Part shown: positions 11,877 to 21,700 of the stretch, in pieces
Position numbering within the stretch: the first letter of the stretch is position 1
Layout: each line of letters begins with the position of its first letter
Assembly: GCF_042242105.1 (NCBI RefSeq)
Contig: NC_092035.1
Coordinates: 8,721,477-8,785,476, forward strand
DNA length: 64,000 nucleotides
Source of the DNA: Pempheris klunzingeri
Lineage: Eukaryota > Chordata > Actinopteri > Acropomatiformes > Pempheridae
Direction of reading: 5' to 3'
Translations under genes and position numbers: made by a program
The notes under the pieces: model-generated
What the model saw: only the letters and a program-made list of their open reading frames with translations
The model's database searches: none
Told to the model about the DNA's origin: nothing

Positions 11877-12424
11877 TTAAGTCTAGAAGTGCTTCATTGA
11901 GGACAGCGCTGGATGCTGCTGGCGTGTCGAGCGGCTTTCTTCTTTGTTTGGTTCCGGAGCTACTGGAGCTGCGGTCAGTCAGGAGGAACCGGGACGTCAG
12001 CACAGCACACCTGTATGCCGGCCAACGCTGAGGTATGGGTAGCTCCACACTATAAGGCCTTTGAGAGGGTAACGTTACCGGTGAACGTGTGCACACATCT
12101 TTACGCGTAAAATCCAATGCATTGGTGTTGACTGTCTGAGCGTAACGGAGCGCGAATGCAATTTGCATAAGACTGTGCGCATATGCAAATGACAGACTGA
12201 TTATTTGCATAATCATGGACATGACATCAATGGACAGAAAACGAGACTGAGACTGAACTCTTAAAGGAGACAGAAAAACAAGTTCATCTTGGAGCAAGTG
12301 GGGGAGATCTCTCTGTGAAAAAGCGTCCTGTTAAATTGACAGAAAAGGCCATAATGGCAAAGGTTGAAAAGCTGCAAAAAGAGAGAAAGAGTAAGTTAAA
12401 AAAAATGCAGTCATTCTTAAAAAC
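11877..12424 (+). other. BEL/Pao leader and broken start of the gag region
   Basis: This non-LTR leader contains three perfect POU octamers (12161-12168, 12183-12190, 12203-12210). From about 12280 a short reading frame with KLTEKA...KVEKLQKERK is visible before a frame change near 12420. No primer-binding site could be assigned with confidence. Confidence 0.6.
12161..12210. promoter_or_regulatory. Cluster of three octamer (POU/Oct factor) motifs
   Basis: ATTTGCAT at 12161, ATGCAAAT at 12183 and ATTTGCAT at 12203 are all exact matches to the canonical octamer or its complement, within 50 bp. A regulatory role is inferred from motif density only. Confidence 0.55.
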
Positions 12425-13458
12425 ATGACTGTTGATTTGATGGGTGATAAAAACTTTGTAAAGGAGGTGAAAAGTACATTTGAGAAATATACTAAGCTGT
12501 GTGATGAAGCTGCTGCAAACCATCAATCCTTTTTGAAGTTTTTGCTACCAGATGAGTTTGAAAAGAATGAAACGTGGTTTAAAGCAAAAATGCTATCTGT
12601 CAACGAGTTTATCACACAGGTAAACAAGTGGTTGGTTGACAATAAAAGTTGCCTTCAGGATGAAGTTGCTGAGGGTGATGAGTTGAACAAAGGGCCTCAG
12701 GCTAAAAGGAATGAAGTGGATTCCCAAACTCTGCATACAAATGTGGAGCCTATGATGCAGCCAAAGATCTTCTTACCAAACATTTTGGAAATTAATTAAA
12801 AATCACAGCTGCCTATGTGAACAAGTTAACTGAATGGCCTACTGTTAAGGCAGAGGATAAAAACGGCCTGCAAGCCTATGAGTTGTGCTTGGCTGAATGC
12901 TGCAATGCTATGCAGGAGCTGCGATATTTGGATGAACTCAATATGCCTGCCAACATGAAAATGATAATACAAAAACTTCCTTATAAGCTTAGAGAGAAAT
13001 GGAGGGCGAAAGCATGTGGCATTTTTGAAACCCATGGTCGCCGGGCAACTTTTGGTGATATCCAAGATACTCCTGTCATTGCAAAAGCAGGCAACAAGGC
13101 ACAGTTGCAGCAAAGGTCACAATTCAAGAGAAATAGTTTTGCAACTGCTGTCTTTACGTCAAATGAACCGGCCATGAGTGTAAATAAAAAAAGCATCCAG
13201 ACTCAAACACAAAGCCAAAATGTGTCACCTACAACCTCAAACTTCTGTCTGTACTGTAAACATGGACACACATTGGATCAGTGTTCTCAGTTAAAAAGGA
13301 AGTCTCATCATGAGAAGTTGGACTTTCTTAAAAGGAAAGGAATGTGCTTCGGTTGCCTACACACAGGGCACATGAGCAAGGACTGCAGTAAGCACATATC
13401 TTGCTTGTTTTGTAACCAAACCCACCCCAGCATCCTTCATATTGAGAAAAAAAAGTAA
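12425..13458 (+). pseudogene. BEL/Pao gag-like region with zinc knuckles (frame-broken)
   Basis: Two pieces, 12425-12799 and 12817-13458, are in different frames, so one original reading frame has been split near 12800. The first is a helical, charged segment. The second is rich in conserved gag-type positions and contains a CxxCxxxxHxxxxC knuckle (CLYCKHGHTLDQC), then CFGCLHTGHMSKDC and CLFCNQTHPSILH. These would bind nucleic acid in the virus-like particle. The frame changes again at a run of eight A near 13445. Confidence 0.85.
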
Positions 13459-14116
13459 AGAGGAGGAGAGGCCAAAGGAACAATTGGTGAGTGGCACAGC
13501 TGTCTCCACGTGTGGTCATACAGGGGCCGGGGGCAGTAACGGCATCCTTCCAATCCTGCCAGTCAATGTGAAGTGTACAAAAGGAAACAAGGTGATTCAA
13601 GTGTACGCATTTTTGGATCCAGGAAGCACTGACACTTTTTGCTCTGAGAGTCTAAAAGAGAAACTCAACATTAAAGGAAAAAGAACAAGTATTCACCTAC
13701 GTACCATGGGCCACACTGCCACCGTGCCAAGCTACATGGTCGAGGGTTTGGAAGTTTCTGGTCTCACTGACAATCAGTACTTTACACTTCCCAGTACATT
13801 TACACAACAGGAAATGCCAGTGTCAGTAGACAACATAATCAGTGAAGAAGAATTGGCCAAGTGGTCTTATCTTAGAGATGCACATATTCCTCGTATTAAT
13901 GCCAACGCTGATTTGTTAATTGGTACAAACGCCTCAAAGTTAATGGAACCATGGGAGGTGATCAACAGTCGGGGAGAGGGGCCATATGCTGTGAAAACTC
14001 TTCTTGGATGGGTGATTAATGACCTCTGCAGGGAAACAGTGCAAGTCAGTGTGAGACTGGCCACACTACAGCATTTGTTAATCGTATTGGTGTTGACAAA
14101 CTGGAAGAGCTGTTAA
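13442..14116 (+). pseudogene. BEL/Pao aspartic protease-like region, truncated at its 3' side
   Basis: About 224 residues, resembling the DUF1758/A17-type retropepsin of BEL/Pao. The active-site motif reads FLDPGSTDTFC (Asp-x-Gly-Ser). Downstream, NADLLIGTNASKLM and GPYAVKTLLGWVIND are the conserved sequence that normally leads into the reverse transcriptase linker. Here it runs into a stop at 14116, and no RT motif follows. Confidence 0.85.
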
Positions 14117-14169
14117 TAAATCAATATAATCAGAATTTCAGTGAGCGGTTATCTAACGACAAAGAGGAG

Positions 14170-15426
14170 ATGTCATTGGAGATCGAACACTTGATTCAAG
14201 GAAGATGGATTGAAAGTCCAAAATTTCTGTGGAAAATGGAAAATGAGTGGCCGGTGCAGACTGTGGATTCACAGATTGGTGATGACCCAGAAGTTAAAAG
14301 GAACTTCACAGTGAATGCAGTTATTGCTGAAACTGCTGCAAATGCCACTCAAAAGTTGATCGCTTACTTTTCCAGTTGGAAAAGATTGAGAATTGCAGGA
14401 GGTTGGATGCTCAAATTGAAAAAGATCCTGTTGAGTTTAAGTCAAAAAAGGAAGCAGCTTATTTCTTCACACATCAGTGGTGATAGTGGTCAGTCAACAG
14501 ATGTTAAAGTGGAGATGCAGAAATTTAAAGCCACCTTTGGAGACCAGAGACTGTCTGTGGATGACCTGTCTGAAGCTGAAACCTCTATTGTTCACTTCAG
14601 CCAGTTGGAAAGATTTCCTGATGAGATTGCTGCACTCTCCTCTGGAAAGTCTAAAGTGAAGAGGGAAAGCACCATCTATAAACTTGACCCAATTTATGAT
14701 GGAGGCCTTTTGAGAGTCGGAGGACGATTAAATAAATCTTCCATGCCTGAAGATACAAAACACCCGCTCCTTCTGGCCAAAGACCAACACATATCAGGTC
14801 TCATACTCCGCCATATTCATGAACAACTGGGCCATGGTGGCAAAAATCATGTACTCGCCAAGCTGAGAAAAAGATATTGGATCACAAATGCTGATTCAGC
14901 TGTAAGAAAGGTAATAACAAAACGTTACATCTGCAGACTTATGAGAGGAAAGGTAGGTGAGCAAAAAATGGCAGACCTCCCCACTGAAAGAATTGAGCCT
15001 GATCTCCCACCGTTCACACATGTTGGTGTGGATTATTTTGGTCCTATTGACGTGAAAAGAGGACGCACTATCTTAAAGCGCTACGGAGTTCTTTTCACTT
15101 GCATGTCCAGTAGAGCAGTCCATTTGGAGATTGCCCATTCACTTGATACAGACTCCTGTATTAATGCTTTAAGGAGGTTCATCTGCCGTAGAGGGCAAGT
15201 CTCTACAATGCGATCGGACAATGGAACTAACTTTGTAGGAGCCGAAAGGGAGCTCAGGGAAGCTTGGACTTCATTGGATAATGACAAAGTTCAAAGAACT
15301 ATGGCACAGGAAGGAATTAAATGGATTTTCAACACTCCTGCCTCATCCCATCATGGCGGCATCTGGGAACGTATCATACGTATGGTCAGGAAAATTAACA
15401 CTGCTTCGTCAACAATGTCTGGATGA
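14170..15426 (+). pseudogene. BEL/Pao post-RNase H segment and integrase
   Basis: About 418 residues. It begins with WIESPKFLWK, which in BEL/Pao lies after RNase H. It then shows the His part of the integrase zinc domain (HIHEQLGHGGKNH) and an rve-type core with DYFGPI and SDNGTNF as the two Asp positions; GGIWERI carries the downstream Glu. In the zinc domain the usual Cys pair is incomplete (KRYICRL has one Cys). The frame ends early at 15426, where a shift moves the coding sequence into the frame of the next segment. Confidence 0.87.
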
Positions 15427-15907
15427 GGAAGGACTTCACACAGTGTTATGTGAAGTGGAAGCCATACTTAATGATCGTCCTATAACAAAGTTGTCCAATG
15501 ACCCAAATGGCCTGGAACCATTAACACCAAATCACATCCTGTTAATGAAAGGAAAACCAGTTTTGCCGTCTGGAATCTCTGAAAAAAGAGACATGTACAT
15601 AAAAAGAAGATGGAGACAAAGTCAATACTTAGCTGATCTCTTCTGGAAGAGGTGGATTCAAGAATACTTATCTTTACTGCAAGAAAGACAAAAATGGAAT
15701 ATGGAAAAAATAAATTTTGTACCTGGAGATGTTGTTGTCATTGTTGATCCAACAGCTCCTCGTGGATCCTGGATACTTGGAAGGATACTGGAGACTTACA
15801 CTGATTTAAAAAAAGGGCTGGTTCCTTCTGTACGTCTCCAGACCAAGACTAATGTGCTTGAGAGACCAGTGACAAAGATATGTCTTCTTTGTGAAGCAAC
15901 TGAATAA
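15281..15907 (+). pseudogene. BEL/Pao C-terminal DUF5641-like segment
   Basis: Meaningful similarity begins near 15395 (CLDEEGLHTVLCEVEAILND). It continues with RPITKLSNDPNGLEPLTPNH, WRQSQYLADLFWKRW and FVPGDVVVIVDP, the conserved tail after integrase in BEL/Pao polyproteins. Before about 15395 this frame is the shadow of integrase. Stop at 15905-15907. Confidence 0.85.
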
Positions 15908-16059
15908 AAAACTCTGTTCATGATTTATACTGTTATGTCAACCAGAGAGTTGAATTTTCATTTGTATGGTTCTAATTTCAGTTGTAATTTTAATGGCTCT
16001 TTATGTAAAATTTATTTTGAATTGCTTTGTCTTCTGACAGAACCAATTAGGGGCCGGTG

Positions 16060-16444
16060 TGTAAGAGCCATTTCTGTGCATTTGTATTGTATTAGATATC
16101 TTTGTTTAGTTTTTGCTGTGAGCTTCCCACCACTGGGGGCATCCCTGCTGTGACATGCCAGAGGGCTTATAATCAGCCAGGTGATGCACCCAGGTGTGGA
16201 CTGATGGAAAGAGAAGAAAACAGTTTTAGAACGTGTCGAAAGGTGACGTGGCGTGGTGTCAGGTTGTTTGTTCAATTCAGAATTGGTAATCTGCTATAGG
16301 AAACTGGAACCGAAGAACATAACAATAAACAGCACCATATTGTGGATAAAGCAGCGGAGTGGACATGTCATTTACACGCGTCAAAACATCCTCAACATCA
16401 GCTACCAGGTGCCCCTGATCGATTGGCGAGAAGGGGTCACTACA
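16060..16444 (+). repeat. 3' LTR of the BEL/Pao element
   Basis: 385 bp, same ends as the 5' LTR and preceded by a purine-rich AATTAGGGGCCGG stretch. Seven substitutions against the 5' copy: one in GATGG[G/A]AAG, three within the GACGTG..CGTG segment near 16250, and one each in CTATA[T/G]G, CTCA[C/A]C and GCGA[A/G]AAGG. Confidence 0.95.
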
Positions 16445-16449
16445 ACACT
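16445..16449. repeat. Target-site duplication, right copy (ACACT)
   Basis: An exact match to 11487-11491, directly after the 3' LTR. Confidence 0.9.
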
Positions 16450-16565
16450 TATTGAAAGAAGATTCTGTTGCACACAAAAACCAAACAAGGAAAAAAAAAC
16501 AAAAAAGGATTACAGCTCCATGGATTTCAGTTTTTCAGTCACGTCTGACCTGTTCCCAGTCATGA

Positions 16566-16571
16566 AATAAA
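16566..16571 (+). terminator. Candidate polyadenylation signal of the TRIM gene
   Basis: AATAAA in CATGAAATAAAAACTC, in sequence that would have been about 270 bp after the TRIM stop before the BEL insertion. A second AATAAA is at 16638-16643. With the insertion, LTR signals may be used instead. Confidence 0.5.
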
Positions 16572-16677
16572 AACTCAATTTGGATCTTTTATGTGTGACA
16601 TCTTCCTGCACAAACTCTTCCATCCAGTATGAGTAATAATAAAGCAGTCAGTAAGTCAGCCGCTTTGTTTCCAGTGC

Positions 16678-16683
16678 TTTATT
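16678..16683 (-). terminator. trak2 polyadenylation signal
   Basis: TTTATT on the + strand reads AATAAA on the minus strand, at the end of a roughly 2-kb region after the trak2 stop. It lies only 35 bp from the + strand AATAAA at 16638-16643, so the two genes end tail to tail. Confidence 0.6.
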
Positions 16684-17748
16684 TTACAAAAAGAGGCAAC
16701 TGAATAATAGCCATGAGTAGTTTACAGAGGATCATGAGGGGAAGCATGACGAAGTCACAGGACATATTAAGCTTCAGCCAAAGAAAGACAAACCTGAACC
16801 CTCTGCTTCACTAGGAAACAGTGGTTAAGACAAATACAACAAACCTAAAAAGGTATGAAAAGTCTGGATGTGCCTTCTACCCTCTCATCTCCAATTCCTA
16901 CAAACATAAAAGATTAACCTGAAGATCTTCTTCCTTTGTTAAGTATGTTATAGCTAATCAGCACAAAATGCATCACGTATAGATACATGTAAGCCAGAGT
17001 ATTCAAAAATAAAATAACACTTTGGCCTGATCTGGATTCCCTTCTGTGGGCGTCTACATGAGGAAAGCAAAAAAATAATATCAAAAAAGCTGCATACTAT
17101 ATATTAAAATCTTATGTCAAAATGTTAGCTGACATTGTTACAACAGGCACACATTATGCTAAATCTTCTCATTAATATGTTAGAATCTATATACTTCAAA
17201 TAGTGATGTCGGTAAAACAAAGGTAAATAAAAAAGTAAAAGTGCAGTAGCTGAGTGGGAGGGTCTGGTTGGAGTGATGAATGTAGCACTGAATGTTGAAG
17301 GGTCAAAGGGGTCAAGCACACAGCCCTACGCTTCCTTTTATCTAGACATTATATTATGTGAAAGTAGTATGAGGGGTGAACTTTCATATGCTTTTCTACA
17401 GGAGTGCTCCCACCTGATGGCCAGTGTGTGAACCTTATATGTCATTGAGATGATGTGGACACACTTTAAACACAGAAAATAACCACATGTAATAAACCTG
17501 GATGTGATAAACAACTAAAATAATGTGTCAAGTGGTTTTTCCCTCTTAACAGACTTGAACGCCTCATGAGCCAGAGATAAAGAAAATTCCTGGGTTTATT
17601 TTGTCTTTTTAAAAAGGCTCAAGGCGGTGGTGAAATGTGATCCTCAAATTAACAAACTCAACCTCCAAATCCCACCGAGTGCAACTAATTTATACAAACA
17701 TGGCTTAACACAAATCAGCTGGCATCCACATAAGGCCTCATACTGTAC

Positions 17749-17780
<32 letters not shown>

Positions 17781-18705
17781 CTACAGAAAATGCAGGACCT
17801 GAAGGAAAAGGCCAGGTGCATGCTGGGACCTGTTGGCAAGGTCGCTTTTGACATGTCATGCGGATGCTGAAAAGGGGCACGGCACATGGACGGTCACCAG
17901 ACATCCGTGCAACAATGGACCACTGTAAAAATCATACTACTATTAATACTGGCATGTAAATAACATGGTCTGACTACAACATGAGCTTGGCAGTGTGCTG
18001 TTGAGCCAGCTAGCACTTAAAGTTATCTAGTCCTCAAGTAGTAAAAGCATGTTGATTCCCTTCTCTTCTGACCATAAAACATTTCTTTGCAAATGATGCG
18101 GTTTTATTACTGACTAAAGCTTTTCCAATTCACTACAGAATAAGCCCTTAAACTGACAAGACTCTGGATGCTCAGTCTTTCTCTCTTTACCTTTCACTTA
18201 CTTTCTCTTCCAACATAAATAAACATGCAAAAAACACTCTCCCCTCCAGCACCTTCATCTTAACTCTTGTACTTCACTAATCTACATCCACAAACCTTCT
18301 TCCACTTACATGTTGTCCTTTCTCCGCCTCCTCTACCTGTATCTGAACATCCAGAGCCTCACAGGAAAACTTAGCGAACCTAATTAAGATTCATACACAA
18401 CTGAGGAGGTACCGGGAGCTGAATAACCCACTCAGAGGCAAGCTAAGGCCTCAATAACTAGCATCATGGCAAACATCTACACACATAGACACTGCGGTAT
18501 CGCTAAAAACAGTCAGTTTAGTTAAATTGTGCTTTAAAATTAAGTGGTAAAAAGGAGGGATTGTTCTGCCCACTGGATGCCCTGACTCCCTTGTCCAAAA
18601 GGCAGAAAGGAGGAGACATTTGGGGAGGAAGAAGAGGATGGAGGTGTTAAGGAAGGGGTTCACGTTCTGGACTGTGTGCCCTCCCGGTCCATTCATCTCT
18701 TCCCC
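16684..18705 (-). other. Presumed trak2 3' UTR
   Basis: About 2 kb without coding potential between the trak2 stop (18706-18708) and AATAAA at 16678-16683. It includes a run of 26 A on the + strand at 17755-17780. Long 3' UTRs are usual for TRAK genes. Confidence 0.6.
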
Positions 18706-21700
18706 TCAGCGTTTGGTTGAAGTTGGCGGGGTGTGGGAGACAGAGGCAAGATGTCGGCGCTGTTCTTTGAGGTTTCCCCAGGTTGGTGGGGGGAGGGCCA
18801 GGGAGGTGGGGTGAGGAGGAGGTGCAGGGTTACTGGCCGACTTCCCTGCTCGGGCACCAATCATGGCCGGGAGGCTCTGGTTGCGCCTCAGGCCGTCCAA
18901 TAGGCTTCCTCCACCTGCTGACACAAAAGTAGCAGAATCCTGGCGTGGCACAGAAGCTTCAGACTCTGAACCCTGGAGAACCTTGGTGAACCCCAGCCGC
19001 CGCAGCCGCTCCACTAGGCCGACGTTGACTGGGTCAGGCCTGGCTCTGCCAGACTTTGGGGACGGGACAAGTGCTGGGGTGTCCTGGGAAGGGCTTGGTA
19101 GGTCTGGGTGAGGGGCACGGCCCAGATTCAAGCCGTAAACGTCCTGGAGAAAAAGCTCTGCTGGCCGTGAAGCTAGGAAATTGTCAGCTGAATGCTGGCG
19201 GGACTCCATGGGCACCGGGGAGGGAGCAGGGGAGTGGGAGGGGGAGTTAGGTGGTGTGCTTGGGAGGAGGCGGAAGAGGGGCTGCCGGGGTGTAGGTTTT
19301 GGGGATGAAGGGGGGGTGTCAGTTGAGACTTGTGCAGAAATACCCTTCTCCAAGACCAGCTTCGCAAGACCACTGGGGGGAGCAGGGGGGCGTCGAGGGG
19401 GAAAAGAGTCACCCAGACTCAGTCTGCAAGGGGTCACAGGGGTGTTGGGACCTGTCCTCATGGAGCTGGGTGTGTTGGCCAAGAGGGACGACTGACAACT
19501 GAAAACAAAGATAGAGACAAGGTGAAAAAAGACAAAATAATGACCTTTTCATCTTCTCACACTAACACTAGAGGACTTACCTTTGGGTGACCTGTGTGAT
19601 GTCACTGGGATGCAGGATGCAACAGGTGGTGAAGGTGTAGGTGGAGAAAGTGGAGCTCTGACACTTTCCTGGATTTTGGACTGAACACACAACAAGTCCT
19701 GTTGGGAGGAAAACAGTGTTACTGGCGAGTTACAAACGTTACTGGTAATGAGTAGAAAGAGCAGTAACTCCTCACTGCATGCAGTCAGTCAAGTATATTC
19801 ACCTGATGAAGATGCTGTTGTTGCTGTTGAGGTGTAAATCTGACTTTGTGATTGGACCGTTGTTGTACAGGCTCCTGGAATGGGCTGAGATGATAAGCTG
19901 GCTTTCTCAGTGACATGATGGGGTGCGGGGGTCAGGCAGAGGTCTGATCTGACTGAGGACGATGTAGCAGGTGTCCCAGGTGATGTCGGCAGGGAGGGGG
20001 AGAGAGGTGGGACAGGGAGAGGCGACACCGAATGCTTTCTGTCTTTCCTCTCCTCTGGCGTGGATGAAAAGCACACTTTGAAGGTGATCCCGCCTTCCTC
20101 CTCTTCATCGTCCTCCTCTGCCTTACCCCGCTCTGTCGCTCCCTTCTCCAGGGCACCGATCTCTTTCTGCTCTTCACCCTCCTCATCCTCCTCCATGTCA
20201 GACAGGCGGTACACAGCATCCTGAGCCATTGGGCAGAAGCCTTTGGTCACCACCCCGGGGTGGGGGTCCAGGATGGTGGCCAGGTGTGGTTTTGCCAGCT
20301 GCTGCCAGTGATGCAGTGTCAGGGAGCCTGACAAAGAAATATCAGGATGTTACAGTAGGATGTATCAATAACAAAATAACCAACACCTTAATGGGCAACA
20401 ATTAATTCATGCCTAAAATTTCACTGCTGCCAGCTTCTTAATTGTGAACACTTGATGGTTTTCTTAGCCTCCTGTGATAGTAAGCAGACTCTATTGGGGG
20501 TTTTAACCTGTGGGTTGAATAAAACAAGACGTTTCTTTATACACATGTATAAAATATTTCATTGACCAAACGATTCGGATTACAAATTCACAATACATTT
20601 GTTTCCTACTTTGTCTGCAAGTGTAGGAAAGGGCCTTTCCCTGGAGCTGCACCAATCTGGGTATTTCCATTAGCCAGAGGGAGCCAGCCAGTCACTGTGC
20701 AGCTCACTGAATCAAGAAATGTCACTAATAATTCTGCTCACTTTTCACTAGAAACTGATCTGCAGCTGATGTGACAGAGCCTGAAATTGCTGTATCTAAC
20801 TGAGAAACGCCATTAAAGTGGTGTTCTACATTCAAGCACTGCAGCATGTAAACTCCATCTGACATCTCTGGCTTCATAGTTCAAATTTAATCAGTTTCAC
20901 ATCAATCTTTTGACAGCTGCTCCACTTTGCGACTGTCCTGGGAGGTTTCCACACACAGCTGGACAGATAAATTAACTCTTTACCTTCCATGGGCTTGACG
21001 ATCTGAAGCTTCTCGGGCAGGAAGGTCTTGAAAAGGCTGGAGCTGAAGGACAGCTCTGACAGGTTGGAGAAGGAGGAGTACACGCTGCCCATTGGGGAGC
21101 TGCACCCGGTGCCCTCACTGTCTGTGTCCGCCGCTGCCAGTGCCTGCAGCTTCTTCTCGCGCTCGGCCTGGAAGAACTGACGCTCGCACAGGAAGTTCTG
21201 TCGTCGCAGCGACAAGCGGTGTAAAGCTCGGGTCAGGTCGTTGCTTCCTGGACAGCCGGGCTGGCCTAGTCGCACCTCCTCACTGCAAACACACACTTTT
21301 ATTGAGCTGAAAGGATCCAAACTTAAATTAAAATGCAAGACAGGAGGTCAGCGTTCTTTGTAGGGTACCTCTGAGTGGAGTGGAAGGGCTGTGCAGTCAT
21401 CACCAGAGAGCTTTGACCAGAGCCGGGGATGGGAGGGGTGGCCGAAGCCGCCCGCGATGCTGTAGCGTTGATGGAGCGGACTGTTTGGAAGACTCGCTTC
21501 TGAGATATTCTGCAAGGAGAAGAGTTCAAAAGCTCAGAGACCAGATCCGTCCACTAATTGACAAGATAGTGTAGGCTAGTAGAAAATGCAACCAGCCACC
21601 AGTCAGTCTCTACAGAGGTGAAGTTTCTGACCTTTGGTCCTCAAAGGCGGTCTCTTCCTCTACACTGAGCTCTCTCCTCATGGTGCCCTCGATCTCTGCT

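Larger units (their letters stand above)
11492..16444 (+). mobile_element. BEL/Pao LTR retrotransposon, internally deleted (no RT/RNase H)
   Basis: Two 385-bp LTRs (TGTAAG...CTACA, ending TG/CA) flank a 4,183-bp interior, and ACACT is duplicated at 11487-11491 and 16445-16449. The interior codes, in order, for a gag-like segment with CCHC-type knuckles, an aspartic protease-like segment with DPGST, integrase, and a C-terminal DUF5641-like segment. This is the BEL/Pao order except that the reverse transcriptase and RNase H between protease and integrase are absent: protease-side sequence ends near 14060 and post-RNase H sequence starts near 14180. Reading frame changes occur near 12420, 12800, 13440 (in an A run) and 15400. 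The copy is therefore dead or non-autonomous. It lies in the same orientation as the TRIM gene. Confidence 0.93.
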
